Part shown: piece by piece, positions 10,193 through 23,437 of the stretch
Layout of the letters: each line of letters starts with the position of its first letter
Numbering within the stretch: position 1 is the first letter of the stretch
Assembly (NCBI GenBank): GCA_947034885.2
Contig: OZ019759.1
Coordinates: 11,038,501 to 11,102,500 of the forward strand
Direction of reading: 5' to 3'
From: Thuidium tamariscinum
Lineage: Eukaryota > Streptophyta > Bryopsida > Hypnales > Thuidiaceae
Length of the DNA stretch: 64,000 nucleotides
The notes under the pieces: model-generated
Told to the model about the DNA's origin: nothing
Database searches by the model: none
What the model saw: the letters and a program-made list of their open reading frames with translations, nothing else
Translations under genes and position numbers: made by a program

Positions 10193-13100
10193 ATTGGGGT
10201 AGTGCATGGCTAGATATAGAGTCTTCAGAATTCAAAAAAGAATAGAAATGCTTCATGTACTCAAATTCTTCATATGTCGAGAATGAAAATATAAAAAAGT
10301 AGGTGCACATTGTTTATAACAACGTTTCAACTATTGGGATTGACAATTTCCAATATCATGAATACAAACTTCAAAATTTAGTGATTCCACTCATTTGTTA
10401 CTCTTTTTTACTTACTCATTTTATTCAATCGTTGTACAATTCCAAATGTTTTCAAACTTTTTTATAATGCAGCCAACTTGCATTGAAGTATGAATTCCTA
10501 CAGTAACCAACATTTCTACTTCTCTTTCACACGAACGAGTCCTTATTAATTGCTTCTCTCCGGATTCTCGAGGGAGGAAAAAACCATTTTTGTCAGCTCA
10601 TATGCTTATATCTTGCAATTTACAGTGTGACTATTTCAAAATTTAACTCCACATTCTTTAAAACCACCTCAACACCAGATCTTATGGTTACATGAGTGAA
10701 CAATGTGTTTCACAGAAAGAGTAGCACTTGCATTAGAAATGCCAGTTCATGAGCACTCCTGGTGAAAACATAATGAAGAACCTTTCTGGGTTGAGGTCAA
10801 TCTGAGAAAGGCTTTTGCCAAAAGCATCACACTTTTCACTGTTAGAATAGTAATCAACAATTGAATGCAGAAAACCTACCTTCTCTGCCACATACCATTT
10901 CAGATCCCTTAGAAATTAAATTAATTTCAAGTAGTAATATAAACCAACGTAATTGACTTCCTTCTTTCCTTCTGCCACACTGACTGATAAAGAGAGCATC
11001 TGACTTTCTCACTGCATACTTTGAATACAGTGGACTTTCTTTTTTTCTTTTCTTTTTTTTAAAAATACAGTGGATATTCACTACTCGTGGAGGGCACACA
11101 GTTCCATTAGACAGAATCATGTGCAAATTTGTGGCATCATCAAATTCAAACAAAGCACTCATGGGAGATTTCTGAAATCATTGCAGGCAGGGTTCGGAGC
11201 CCTGCGTGATGTGAAGTATCATTGCTTCCATGGTACGAAATCATGTTGAATAAACCTTGCCATAATCATCAGACATAAGAACTCATGTATATTTCGGTGA
11301 AAGACTACCTACATAAAAATATAGGCGAACTTCAATGCCTTAGTGAAATTCTCTTTGTGAATACCAGGCACTTAGGGAATACAATATTAGGTAGACAAAA
11401 GTTTCCATTTCTAAAACAACATTACTAATAATTGAAACGCATTTCTCCATACTTCTCTCTATCACATAACCACTACACATGTGTTTGGATGTTTGTATTT
11501 TATTTTGTCTTCTAGTAAAGGTTCCCTTTCTTTGTGTAAAAAAATAATAATAATAATTGAACCAGTGACAGAACTCCCTTTCTTTTTAAATCATAAATTA
11601 TTGCATTATGAAAGAAGATAAAACATAATGAACAACTACTAATTATGGTAACAAAGGAGAGCAATTTAATGAAGAGCACTATAAGAAGTGCCCACCGTAT
11701 TCACACAACATTGACATTGATGAAAGCAGCATGTAACATTTCAAATTTGTTAATGTTATGATTGCATTTAGTCTGACTCAAATGTGGTCATTAGCCTTGC
11801 TTTGTTGAGAATTAAGTTCCTAGAGAAGTCTTCTAACAATTGTTCATCGTAATATAAAATTAAAACGACGTGCTCCACTTCTTACTTCATTCTCTGTGGT
11901 CTCTTACTTTGTTCTTTTTCATTAGGGAATTGTCCCTTTTTTTCTTAAATTTCTGTTTTTTTGCATTCATACTAAAAATAGCATCTAAAATTTGAGTAAT
12001 ACCTACGGCATTCTAAATTGGGCTTTAAACCAATGAGCTCTTTCAACAAGGCGGTTGAGAAAACCTCTGAAGACTTCAGGTGCATTTATTGGCATTATAT
12101 ATATTTCCTGGGCAGCTCCATAAAAATGGAGTTCCTGTTTTTTTCCCCTAAAATGTTTACAGAACATGTACCCAAGGATTAGCTGTAAGGCTTGACAATT
12201 TTCGTACCTTCTAATTTTGTTGTTCAAAAACTATGGCATGATATGTGCTTCTCTTTACTAAGGGGACAATAAGTGCACCTGAAACAACTTTTTCCAACAA
12301 CTTTTTCGAAAAGTGGCATTTCATATTCATTCTTCCGTTTTTTACAGACATTGAAAGCTCTGTTTCATCCCATTTGGAAGGACGAGTCAATAATTATGAA
12401 CAATTTTAGTTTGAAGAAGGTATCTAATTTATTAAACCATACGTAATGGGAAACTAGAATGTTAAAGTACGGACTGACTCCTTCTTCACATTGAATGACA
12501 CAAAGCTTCCTTTGCCTATAAGAACCTGCACAATCAGATTATGAATTCAACTGAATACAACAAGGTTTTTCACATAAGTTTTTTCAAATGATGTTGCTGC
12601 CCCCTTCATCATAATAACGACACACCATGCCCCTTTTTTTGAACCACACAATGAAAAGGTACCATAACAATTGGGCCAACTAGCTCATCCTTTTGCACAT
12701 CTTCTGCGAAGATGTCAGCAAAAAAAGAAAATTGCATTCCTAGTGAGCAACCCCAAAATTTTATTCAATGCCAAGATACGCACCTCAAGGCATTAGGGGT
12801 TGAAACGTGTAAATACAAGTACATTTGAATCATGTATTTCCATGAAAACGGTGCCTATTCAAGTTCCGTCACCACTTTTAAAGTGTGTCACAAAAATTTC
12901 TTGCAAAAAAATTGTACATTTCAACTGAAACGTCCTTCTCCACTTGAAAGGAAGTCATGCCTCATGTGGGGGGACTTCACAAATAACTCAAAGGGGCCTA
13001 TTTTTCTTAAAGGTTGAGTGCCTATTTTTATGGGGTGTGCGTGTGCAGTGTGTTGCAGTGTATGTGGGGGCCTATTTCCACTGAAAAAGGCAAGAAGATG

Positions 13101-14086
13101 GTTTCGGGAAGGGGGAATGGCGAGGAGAAAACATAAAACTTAGGGAAAAGGGAAAGCTTTTAAAGCAAGGAATAAAAACATGATATCAAAATTCATTTCT
13201 CTATTCATTAATTACACACATTTTTAACACGTACATGTAAAAAAGAAATTTGAATACGGTAGTTCTTTTTCAATAAGAGTACTGATTGTAGAAGCTGTGC
13301 ACCCTTTATTTAAATATATATACAAGGTCAAAGTAGGATTAAATTAAAAAAAGAAATAGAAATATCAAAATAAACCTATAGAAATGTCTCTTTCATGTGA
13401 ATTCGTGTACACCAAAAAAAACACAAAAGAAAATCATAGGAAAGCTTTCAAGAAATTGAGGTAACAATGAAGTTGTTAACTTCATAAGTGAACATTCGGA
13501 AACCTGCTTTCATCTAAAAACTTTAAGAAAAAAAAATGTAATTGTATTTATGATGAAAATGAATTTTAATTAAATTAAAATATCACTTCAGTAATCAAGT
13601 CACATTGACATCGCGACGTTCTCTTCGATTTCAAACACAAATATTGAATAATGTAAGCTATATTCGATGCATTGTACATTCTCCATTCTCAAGGTACATG
13701 CTCTTATTTCGTTATTCCTTCACACTGTATGTTAAATTACGTAAAATGAAGTCTAAGAAATTGAAATCCTACAGTGAAGTGCAGGACATACAAAGGATTC
13801 TAATTGAAATTGTCATTTTTGTCGTACAGAAGAAAAATGTCTTCCAAAAGGATAACACTTTAATGAAAAAAAAGGCTTATGAATTCATAAAGGATAGGTA
13901 TTATAAATTGATGTTTCGATCTTTGTCATGCAGTTGACATCCAGTGAAACACCTACTGAAATCCATTGTTCACACTTAGCATGAAATTTGGTTTCATGGT
14001 TATAAAGATATTTTGTAAAATTAAAATAATAATAATAATAATAATGTTGAAATCCTGGTACTGTTACTGTACTCTGAACTTTGCAG
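10193..14086. other. Intergenic DNA with worn repeats, no gene seen
   Basis: About 10370-10480 and 10600-10790 resemble family-D and leftmost-window sequence, partly inverted. About 12690-12815 is a poor family-C relative. An (AAT)n run lies near 14024-14045 and another near 11546-11560. The ORFs of 60-110 codons here (for example 13605-13937) show no recognisable domain and sit in AT-rich sequence. Confidence 0.45.
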
Positions 14087-14205
14087 TGGAAAATGGGAGG
14101 TTCCATAGATCAAGCAATGCAGATCGACAGAGTGTACAACTAAACGAGTCATCCATATTCTCATCCATTCCAAGTGGGATTAATGTGCTGCTCTGTCGTT
14201 TCTAA
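14087..14205 (+). pseudogene. Exon-like fragment of unknown gene
   Basis: After a good acceptor (CTTTGCAG, 14079-14086) a 39-codon frame runs to TAA at 14203-14205, with protein-like composition (NGRFHRSSNADRQSVQLNES). It could be a terminal exon left from a decayed gene or a transposon-captured piece. No partner exons were found upstream. I do not recognise it. Confidence 0.25.
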
Positions 14206-14840
14206 GAGTCACAGTACACAGTGACACCTCAAAGTGCGGCCTGTGGGACTTCTAGGTGTTGGGCACTCTCATGAGTTGACCACAATTGGCTTCCTGTTCC
14301 AAGTGCACTGTTTGTCTGCCATGTTGTACTCTCCTCTTAATATCCTCAACTTTATACCAATTTGCACGTTAGGTTCAACAGTATTCCTGCATAATCACTG
14401 AACTCTATGAATTGGCATTGCACATGCATGATCAATGATAAACATGTAAAACTATATCTTCTTTAAAAATGTATGAGACATAATGTGTTATAGTAATTAA
14501 ATGAAACCTCAGTAAAAGAAATGAAAAATAACTACTTCCATGTCAATCAAACATTCTGAACATGTGTACCTCAACAGAAATTCCTGTGAGAACTGTTTTG
14601 AAAGAATCCTGTAAAAAAGAAATTATATTATTCTACAATCCCTTACAGGACAAGCCATGAAAGCCACCTCAGTGGACAGTGGTCACTGAATTCCATACCG
14701 TACAGGACCACATAAGTTTTATATGTCTTTCCACCAATGCAAGTGCATTTCTGAAGCACTTCACAGAATTCTCAAATCTATTCTGAAGAGAATCAATTTC
14801 TGATGCCTTGTATGAGGAAGAAATGAAGAAAAGATAATTC
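14206..14840. other. Intergenic, nothing identified
   Basis: I see no gene, RNA gene or terminal-repeat element between the exon-like fragment and the family-A repeat. The sequence is of mixed composition with short A-rich runs. Confidence 0.4.
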
Positions 14841-15401
14841 TAACCCTTAAAAGCCCAAGGGGTTAGGACAGAACACAAATGTGTTATAAAATATAAGCAT
14901 TACAACTTTTTTGAAGTTAGTATCAAAGAAGATAATGTAAAGCACAAAAAGTAGAAAGTATCCATATGATCAAAATTAAATTTTTTTTTTATAGAGTCTC
15001 TTCAAATGAATTTTGAATATATAACTTCAAAAATTCACCAAAAATGCAATTTCTATTTTTACGATTTGAAATTTTTTTTGATTGGTCAAAATTGTGGTTT
15101 TTATTGATTTGTTAAAAAATTAAAATTATTTACTAATGAGAGCATCAGTACTTCCCCCAACTAGTAAGTTTTTCAACACTAAGCAATTTTAGACACTTTG
15201 TACTATTTCTCCTTTTTTTTGCTATAACTTTTGTTTGACCATAGTGATCTTAGTTTTGAATATCAATGTTGAAAGAAAACCCAATTTTTTCAAAACTGAA
15301 AATAAAAAAATTTGAAAAAAGTTTTTTTTTTTGTCCGAAAATTGTGCCCAAAGTCTGGCAGCAACTAGAAAATGGTCGTTTGAGCGCTTATTTAGGGGTT
15401 A
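14841..15401 (+). repeat. Family-A TIR repeat, most complete copy (561 bp)
   Basis: The ends are TAACCCTTAAAAGC and (inverted) TTTAGGGGTTA, so the termini are short inverted repeats of the TAACCCCTAAA type. The interior shares GTTATAAAATATAAG, AAGAAGATAATGTAA, GTAGAAAGTATCCATATGATC and CTTAGTTTTGAAT motifs with copies at 18741, 19021-24527 and 26898-27721. It has no coding capacity. Family B starts with almost the same terminal bases, so both may have used one transposase. A TA target duplication would be hidden in the terminus. Confidence 0.8.
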
Positions 15402-16204
15402 AATAGAAAATTATTTGAGAGAAATTGAACATTTCACAATGTGTGTAAATTCTAGTGACAGACAGCATTGTTCAAACTGAACTTCCGTGTACACCCTTAA
15501 TACATTATAAATGCAGCCTGCACTTGAATTTTGAAATAAAATTCCTTTTTAGGATTTGTCCCAAAATTCCCTATTCAGCGTGCTGTTTAAGCTTGCCCTC
15601 CTCATACAGCTCTCCCAGGCTCAGTGTGAGACCCTGGTGCTTTGAGCGAGGTACTCCACAGAGAAGGGGAACTCTGACGGCCTCATATACTCTGAGGACC
15701 GAGACAACCAGATTTTTCCACAATGCATACACAGTGATCATCTTGCACTGAAAATTTCGAACAACTATTTCCTTTGCAAAACACGATTCTGTAGGACGAG
15801 ATGCGCCAGTGCTGTTCGAATGTGTTGAGGATAAAACCCGTATAGGTTGAGTTCTGGGGGAATTCCGGGAGTGAATTCCGTTCAGTGGTGCTCGAATGAG
15901 TTCAGGGAGAATTCGGGGAACTACTCCTGTCAAGTTGACGTGAGGTCTCCAATGATGAAAATTGCATGTCCTGATTATCTCGGATTTTGGAAATGTCACA
16001 TCCTGCACCATTGGGAAACAAGAATCGCGAAATTTTATTTATTTGGATCTCTGGAGATCCATCGCAATGAATACTCAGTGGATTCATTGGAAAAAAATGA
16101 GGGCAAGTATCACCGAATTGATGGTGAGAGCACAGTGCTTCGATTTGGGAAGGAAATTCCCAGCCACATATAATTCCTCACCTTAGAGGACGAGCATAGC
16201 CACA
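15402..16204. other. Intergenic DNA with a possible minus-strand coding remnant
   Basis: On the minus strand, 15571-15755 reads as an unusually regular stretch (for example VPLLCGVPRSKHQGLTLS) at the end of a 146-codon frame starting at 16011. Its base composition is richer in G+C than the flanks. I do not recognise the protein, and the upstream half of the frame is not protein-like. It may be a fragment of a decayed gene; a chance frame cannot be excluded. Confidence 0.25.
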
Positions 16205-16294
16205 TTGCTCATTCCTCCCCTGCTTCTGGCGCTCTTTCTCCTCCGCGACTTGCTCATTCCTCCCCTATTTCTGTCGCTCTTTCTCCTCCGCGAC
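16205..16294 (+). promoter_or_regulatory. 45-bp tandem duplication in pyrimidine-rich leader
   Basis: Two head-to-tail 45-bp units (16205-16249 and 16250-16294), each starting TTGCTCATTCCTCCCC and ending CTCCTCCGCGAC, lie 69-158 bp before the ATG of the B3-type gene. The strand is rich in C and T, as in many plant 5' UTR/core promoter regions. A role in expression is inferred from position only. Confidence 0.6.
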
Positions 16295-16362
16295 TTCGAA
16301 GCTCCTGCGAGAAGCTGTTTTCTTCCTCCCAGTATAGTGTCGCGAAGTTCTATCTTATTACA

Positions 16363-16919
16363 ATGGCGGCGGCGAGGTCTTTCGTGAGGACGATGACGAA
16401 GTCGTCACCGAATTGCGTGGTCAGTTCATTACCTTGTTTGTGCGCTTACATTTCTGCCTGAGCTCCTTTTCGTACTCCACGGTGTTCATCGCCAACTGCT
16501 ATTGTCACGCTCTGTTCCTAACTATCGCAAAAGAGTGTCGTAATACATTTCCGTGGGAAATTCAGTGCTTGCTGGAGAGTTCAAAGAAGGGAGGGTGTCC
16601 ACTGTAGAAGGAAGTCTGTTTGGCGGAGTTTTGAAGCAATGCTGATGAATTTCTTGTTCTGTACTTTGCTTTGCTTGTCGCCAGACTATTCCCACGGAAT
16701 TTGTGCGCCAATTTGGCGACCGCTTCAAGTCGCAAGTTGAAGTGAAAATGTAGGATGGCACGCAAAATGTGGCGTATGAAAGTCAACGTCTACTACATGA
16801 AGAATAAACCGCATGTATCAATTGCCAGAGGATGGAAGCAGATGCGCTACTACTCCATCTTTAAGGGAGACACTTTGCAATTTACCCTTGCGCACTTCAA
16901 CGTCTTCGAAGTCACTCGT
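16363..16919 (+). pseudogene. B3 DNA-binding domain protein (REM-like), broken
   Basis: B3 domains are plant-specific DNA-binding domains of nuclear transcription factors. Exon 1 (16363-16419, ATG in a leader ending ATTACA) gives MAAARSFVRTMTKSSPNCV. A phase-0 intron with a polypyrimidine acceptor (CTTGTCGCCAG) leads to exon 2 (16685-16919). Joined in phase they give the B3 order: SFV..M, then IPTEFVRQFG, V.VKM.DGT, W.MKV, ARGWKQM, FKGDTLQFTL, FEVTR. Exon 2 has an in-frame TAG at 16751-16753 and a +1 shift in the AAAA run near 16764-16767, after which W and the rest read in another frame. A donor-like CGT|GTCAGG follows at 16919. Further exons are not secure. It is likely a pseudogene, unless the two lesions are sequence errors. 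Confidence 0.65.
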
Positions 16920-18740
16920 GTCAGGAACGCCGCATCGCAGCAAGGAAGCGCCGCCGCGCACCGCGTGCCCTGCACTCGTCACTCTTCACGATTTCGTGGC
17001 GTGTAATTGGAGGATGCATCCCCAATGCAAGGCTGTTTGACAAGCCGAATTTCCGTGGAAGGATATGCGGGTCCCAACGAAAGTGGAAGTCACCGGGGAG
17101 TGGAAGACATGCGACAGCGGGCTTCCGGGAGGTTCAAGAATTGGTGTACAGAGTTCGTCGTTTTCTGTAAGTAGTAATTACCGGTAGTTAGTTTTTGCAC
17201 CTGTAGGAGGTTCTGTAGATAGTTCAATACCCTTTCCTCGACTTTGTGAAGGCTTTCCTTTTTCTTGACGCAGGAGAAGTAGTCCACAATAGTATTGTGG
17301 ACGTTTTGAGGACTGAGACTGAGAGCTCTGGACTTTCAATTTGGTCTATTTTTGTAACCACCATGCACATTCAACATGCTTTGTTACCCAGTAATTTCAT
17401 GGTAGTACAAAGTCTACATATTTGTATTCATTTTGTATGCAAATGGAATTCTAAAAGGGCCGCCAAGTGTTGGGTTTCCATACTTGAACCCTACATACGG
17501 TAATCCAAGAGATTGTTTTACCGGCGGGTCAAAAAGTGAGTTGCTGCTAAAAAAAGAATTAGCAGTGCTTCTGAACTCTGTTTTCTCACAGAAATTTCAT
17601 ACACATATGTCACATCTAACTTTAGGGAAACTGCTGTGGACTGCACTTTGCCACTGTTGTGAACGTAACTATTTGCACTTGCACAGTGTAGAGTAGATAC
17701 TGCTCAACATAGAGCAAAATCACCGTGAAGTCACCTGTCTTTAGGTTTTCAGTTCCTTCCTGATTGGTGTTTTAACGACTGGGTGACAGGCTTTTAGTTT
17801 TTTTACAAGGAATTCTGTCCAGCCTAAACCCTAACAGAGACTGCTCTGGATTTGGAGGTGTCTTGACTCCTGATTCCCTCTTACTATATCCTATATGACA
17901 TTTGACGTATGGTTGTTGCAGTCCCCAATTCTCCTTTACAATTTCAATAAATTGGAAGCAATGTGAAACACTCACTTTGATTTACTGTATACATGTTTGT
18001 TTCCAAGGCTCCTGTCATGAAGTTAGTGCAGAAGACTGTAATGCTACTTGCTGACTGAAATGAAATATGAGTGTAATTGAGTTCGCCTGCCAGAAGGTGA
18101 TTCGAAGAGGACGTTTTTTACTTGGAGACACAGTTAGTATCGAAACAATTATGTGCACCTTCTTCAGTGGTTCGTGATAAAAGATTCATGCTTCCTTTGA
18201 ATTCATAGTTTCATGGTATATAATTCACATGATAGATGAGTGATGTACAACTTATTCAGTTGTTTGGGATAACAGATTCACGTTGACTTTCAATCCATAG
18301 TTTCACGGGTAGAGGTATGTAGACAAAGTTACACAGACGATGATGTAAAACGGCTGTTACTATTGTTTTATATTTATTTTTTGGTATGTCATTCACTTAT
18401 GGCCATGACAAGCCCTTCAGATGTTTGGAACCCTACAACGTGAACTGCTTTTTGTCATCCCTCGTTCTTTGATTTTTATTTATCTGAGACAATTCTTTTC
18501 CACAATCTTGGAGTCTTCTCATTGAATACTTGGAAGACCTCCAAAAAAAAAAAAAAAAAAAGGATACTTGGAAGAGCAACAGACATCGTTTTCCATGTGA
18601 AATTGCAGGTCCCACACTGTTCCTACTGACATCCCACAAATATGGAAGTCCAGTTCCCAATTCTTTTCCAAACACTGAACCTCAGTTCCACAGAAATAGA
18701 ACTGAGTACTCCTAAAAGCCACGACTCATTTTAGTTACTC
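16920..18740. other. Region downstream of the B3-type gene, no secure gene
   Basis: Coding-like patches occur at 17040-17170 but frames are short and I could not link them to the B3 exons. An A20 run lies near 18542-18561. No terminal-repeat element was recognised until the family-A copy at 18741. Confidence 0.4.
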
Positions 18741-19010
18741 AACCCCTAAAAGCCGAAGGGGTTAGGACAGAACAGAAATGTCTTATAAAATATAAGTGTT
18801 ACAACTTCATTTAAGTTATTACCAAAGAAGATAATGTAAGGCGCCAAAAGAGAAAGTATGCATACACTAAAAGAAAAAAAAATTATATTATTTTTAAATG
18901 TGGTCTAGAGTGAAGACTTCAAAAATTCTCCAGAAAAACAATTTTTATTCTTTGGATTTCAAATTTCTTGGGATTGGTGAAAGTTGTGTTTTTTATTGAT
19001 TCATGAAAAT
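18741..19010 (+). repeat. Family-A repeat, 5' part only
   Basis: It begins AACCCCTAAAAGCCGAAGGGG and follows the 14841 copy through GTTATAAAATATAAG-like, AAGAAGATAATGTAA and TTTTTATTGATTC motifs. It then stops, and a second family-A copy begins about 10 bp later at 19021. The two lie head to tail, the first lacking its right half. Confidence 0.7.
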
Positions 19011-19405
19011 TTGCCTAAGTATTCAACCTGTAGAATCCAAAGAGATTAAGACAACATACAAATGTGTTATAAAATATAAGGTTCACAACATTTTTTAACC
19101 CCTAAAGGACTAGAGTCCCCTCGGGGGACTCTTGAAATTTCGGGCAGGCTTCTGTGACCTGGATTTTTTCTATGATTTTTTGAAACTTTCTTTGAAGATA
19201 GGAAATCATGTTAGCTTTCTAAAAATGTAATTTTTATTTCAATTGGTGCTTGTAAGCAAAAGTCATGCCATTCAAAGTCCAAGAAGTAGTTCGCCGGGCA
19301 GAAAAAAAAACACAAAATATATATATCTATATATATTGTTTTAAAATTCTCAAATATTATGTTTTGTTCTACATCTGAAGCTTTGATTCATTTCATTTGG
19401 ACAAA

Positions 19406-22400
19406 TGTGAGCCCTGTCATTGTCACTTAGGCCTCAGATTTTTCTTTTTTTTGCTTATTGCTCATATTTGGGGTTATTATAGTTAAAAATCAACTAAAAA
19501 GAGTGGTTGTGATAGGATTGGTACAATTCCCGGTAATGATGAGGAATTGGTCGGAATTGCACCAGAGTACCTTAAAAGACTCTTTAGAGCCAACTTCTAC
19601 ATCTTATCAGGTGATTAGTTATACTATTACACGATTACGAGGAGATAGCACGAACTAATGCTCGACAGACAAGTTAGTGCAAAAGTGTCAAGATAAGCCC
19701 TATCGGACTTTTCAAGAAGAATCTTAGCAGAATTTGGCTAAGTGGAAGTCATGGGATTCCGGTAGTCACTCAAGAGCGTCACAACGAAGCTAACTCATGG
19801 AGATTCCCGTGTACAAGAATGATTCCTCCTCGGAGGAATTAACTCAACTCGTGAAGATCCCTTGTACGGGGAGGAATCCTCCCCGGAGGAATTAATTCCA
19901 CCCTAGTGCCATTTCTACTCTAACTAGACAGTGTGTGTTTTTAGCAGAACTTTGCACCTGTCATTAGGGGGCTTCCTCAAAGATCCCCTAAAAGTTTCGT
20001 AATTTTCTGGATTACGGAAATGACTCCATGGGAAGTCAACCGCTTTTACCGGCAATTGGAAATTCATAGAAAATTCCACGGTGATGGTAAAATCCCACTA
20101 AAAATTAGGATAGCATTTTTTAGCATAAATAAGCGTCCCGCCAAATTTCAAGACATTCTAACAGCGGCAAGTACCAGAACCAGCGGCGGCAATAACCTTC
20201 CAAGGTTTTACCGAAATCTTGGTGGGTTGACCGGTGTGTAAAGGACATATTGTGTCCGATTTGAGTCAACTTGGACTCTTTTCTAACATTCTTGGACATT
20301 CCCGACAACCCTGGCTAGTTAGAACCTTTGGAAAAAATCAATTCCAAAAGATAGATTTTCCACTCTTTTTACCGGTTCGTAAGTGTTAGCTTTTGGGCGC
20401 ATTTAGGTTCTGAGAGTGAGGGGTAGGGGTTCCTTTAGACTAAATTGGGTCTTCTGAAGCCATTGGCGCTGTCCGTTTGGCAATCGGACCAATTCTCCAA
20501 AAGATAGAGTAATTACAGCAGTAGTATAGAATTTTAAGATTAAAGTTGACTTTCTAGTTTACTTAGCAAGTAATTTGAGGGGGGAGGAGGCCTTGGAAAT
20601 GTATAAAAGGCCTCCCCCTCCCCTCACTTCAAAACACTCATTACTACCATTACACCCTTACAACTACACGATTCAATACCAACACCATTATTATCATCAT
20701 TTCGCACCATTTTTCTACATCATTCTCATTCCAGTCTATTCTTTTCTAGTTTACACCATCTTACAACCACCCTTGGGCTCCTTTGGCATTCAAGGTTCGA
20801 GATCTTCAAAGCCTTTCTTTTATTTTGCAATTGTTTGGATTGTGTGCTTTAAAACCGCTTTTGGTGTTTAAAACTCATTATTTGAGACATTGCTAGTCTC
20901 TTGAAGTTCAAGTAAGAGTCTTTTGCAAATTTGTGATATCATAATTCTTTGTGACTAGTCTCTTCGGGTGGATTTACAACCTGGATTGGTTTATCGAAAT
21001 ACCCCTCGGACCTAGCCATTGAATTGTGATCCAAGTGAGGATCTTTGGGAGTTGATTTGAGCTTCGGAATCTCATCATTAACAAGTTCTTGCAAAATTTT
21101 GCCAGAATTTGAGGATAACCCTCCAAGACGGTGAAGCTTTCGTCCTAGATCTCACACTCAAACAACAAATCCTCAAAGGAAAAGTGGTGTGGAAATTGCC
21201 CTCCCCTTGCCTTGGTTTGATTTATTTGTTATTCCAATTTGAGTTTCACTAAAGGGTCCCCAAAGGAGACCCTGGAGTTGTTTAAAATTGTGGCAACCAC
21301 CGCCGAATTTAAGTTATTAGTATGTGTTTTTGAGTCCAGGCCAAACTAGCCCAACTAGGCAGCCAGGCCGCAGCTCTCTCTCAGTAAGGGGCCAGCTCAG
21401 CCGGGCTCTCTCTCAGTAAGGATCAGCTCAGCCGGCTCCCTCTCCGGCCAGCCCAGCCGGCTCAGGCTACCGGTCCCTTCCCTCAAGGTCCTTGCCGGTT
21501 CTTGGTTGATCCCAAACCAGCTCGGATTCCAAGCCAGGCCCGGTTTACTAAGGAAAAAATCACAAGGGAAGGCCATCATGCCATGCCATCCAGAATTGTG
21601 AGTTTTTGAATACTGATTCTTTGTTTTGTTTTAGTCTTCCCCAGATTATAATCCTAGAGTATAAATTAGGCTTTTGAACCCAGAGGTTGAAGTTTAGTAA
21701 GTAGGAAGGACTGATTTTTCGTAGAAAAAAGATAGAAAAAAGGGAAATAGGAAAATTCCGATCTCTCACACTAAGAGATAATAGAGTCTAATATACCAAA
21801 ATCAGTGGTCAACCTGCGTTGACCAGCCCTCACACGTCCGTGGTAATACTAGAATCAACCAGTTGAAGCTTCCATACACATGCCAGTAGTTGCACATCAA
21901 TGAGAGTTTAATTGCAAAGTTTAATTTCAAAGAAGAAGGGCCTTGTTAGCCATCCTAATTACAAAAAAAGCCAGTCAAACTACGTTGACCAGCCCTTCCA
22001 TCACTCAGAGTCCCATGTTAGAGTCAGATGACCCGAGCTTCCTACTAGAAGACTGAAGCTTCTATCAATTAGAAAACTAAATTTCTAACAAGGACCCTGA
22101 TTTCCCACCAGGGGTCTGAACCAAGGCTCACTCACATTCAGAAATCTGAAGTCAACCCTCGTTGACCAGCCCTCTCACCACTGAGAGCTACCTGATCCTT
22201 ATCAGGACATCAGAACATTCTCAATTTACAGAACCGAAGCAAAGTCAGCCCTTGTTGGGCCTCGGCATTCAGTTGGGAAGGCTCTGGACCTGGTTTTGAA
22301 TGATTTGGACTTGATACTGAAGCTCTGATCTGGTGTTTGGAGCTCACAACCTGCACACACAACCTGGATTCGGGTTGCACCCAACTCAAGCTTCTAACTA

Positions 22401-23437
22401 CAAGTCTCACACAATTGGGAGTGGGAAATACAATTATGATTTAGAAGGGAGAGAGAGAGATGAAGGAATCTTGGAGCCATTTGACTTTGATAACCACGTT
22501 TTAGATTGACAAGAAAACAAATAGAAAAGACATGAAAAAGAATAGTTGACTTAGGGACAACTTAGAGGTTTTCTAATTTGGGGAAAAATTTAGAAACACC
22601 TAGTTGTAGGAAGGTTTGACTTTAAAAGCCATTTAGTTAGTAACCAAAAAAATTAGATTTTATTAGGATTTTGTATGTGTTGACTTTAGCCCTTATCGAA
22701 AGGTAAGGAAGGAAATTTAAAAGATAAAGAAAATATCCAAAAAGAAGAGAATATCAAGAAAAAAGAGGAACTATAGAAGCCTTGAGGTTCCAAGGACGTG
22801 CCAAACACCACCAAGATGGGCGCAAGATCATCAAATGGAGGTAGAGCTCACACAACAGGAAGAATTATTCGATGGACATGAAGAATTCGTGGTCAACATG
22901 CTCGAAGTAAGTCTCTAAACTCTCTTCTTCATTATTCTTTAAAAATTAGATTTACACCAAAAATTGCCTACAATTAGTAAAAAACTCACAACCTAGAAAA
23001 ATTAGACAAATCGTGACTTCTTAGTAGAAGCCAAGCAAGTTAGAAAATATTACCAATCAACAAGAACTAGAACTTCGATTTCAAAAAGGGTAAAAGATCA
23101 AGTTGTTATAAAATCGCTCAATTAAGTTTGGAAGCTGTAAGCCAAAATAATTAGAATAAAATAGAGTTAACCAAGAAATTACAAATCAATTATCTCCAAA
23201 AGATTTAACAAGAATTATTCCAAAACTGATAGATAGTAGCCAAGCCAGTGGGTAACCGTCCCCTACAGCATAAATTAGCCAACTCAAAAAACAAAGTAGG
23301 AGTAGCAGTAGAAAGATCCATTGCTTGGAAGGCAGAACTAGATTGCTCGTGATTAGACACCCACTAGGAATTAGACTTTTCATCATTGAACCCGGTTGTG
23401 TACACTTTATTCCAAGGGTGGGAATAAAGCGCCCACA
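19406..23437. mobile_element. LTR-retroelement fossil, 4032 bp, no intact genes
   Basis: The insert starts TGTGAGCCC and ends GCGCCCACA, with the TG..CA ends usual for LTR elements. It is flanked by a 5-bp duplication ACAAA (19401-19405 and 23438-23442). The uninterrupted family-B copy at about 2278-2300 confirms the empty site. A TATAAAAGG box lies at 20602, followed by a C/A-rich leader-like stretch as in plant Ty3-type LTRs. I found no second copy of that promoter and no gag or pol reading frame. It may therefore be a very long solo LTR or a non-autonomous or deleted element. It looks broken or non-coding; age cannot be set without paired LTRs, but it is younger than its B host. Confidence 0.75.
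21808..22330 (+). repeat. Degenerate ~170-bp tandem repeats inside the LTR-type element
   Basis: A marker GTCAAC..CGTTGACCAGCCCT recurs at 21808, 21974 and 22151 (spacing 166 and 177 bp), with a fourth weaker version near 22240. Between markers, GAAGCTTC-type motifs also recur. The marker contains a GTCAAC/GTTGAC dyad. Internal tandem repeats are common in non-coding parts of plant LTR elements. Confidence 0.6.

Noticed and set aside
15571-16011. 146-codon minus-strand ORF as an intact gene
   Set aside because: Only its last third looks protein-like; the start has no context and no family was recognised, so it is kept only as a possible remnant.
18542-18561. Poly-A run as a retrotransposed gene tail
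   Set aside because: No coding remnant or target duplication was found upstream; simple A-runs are common in this window.
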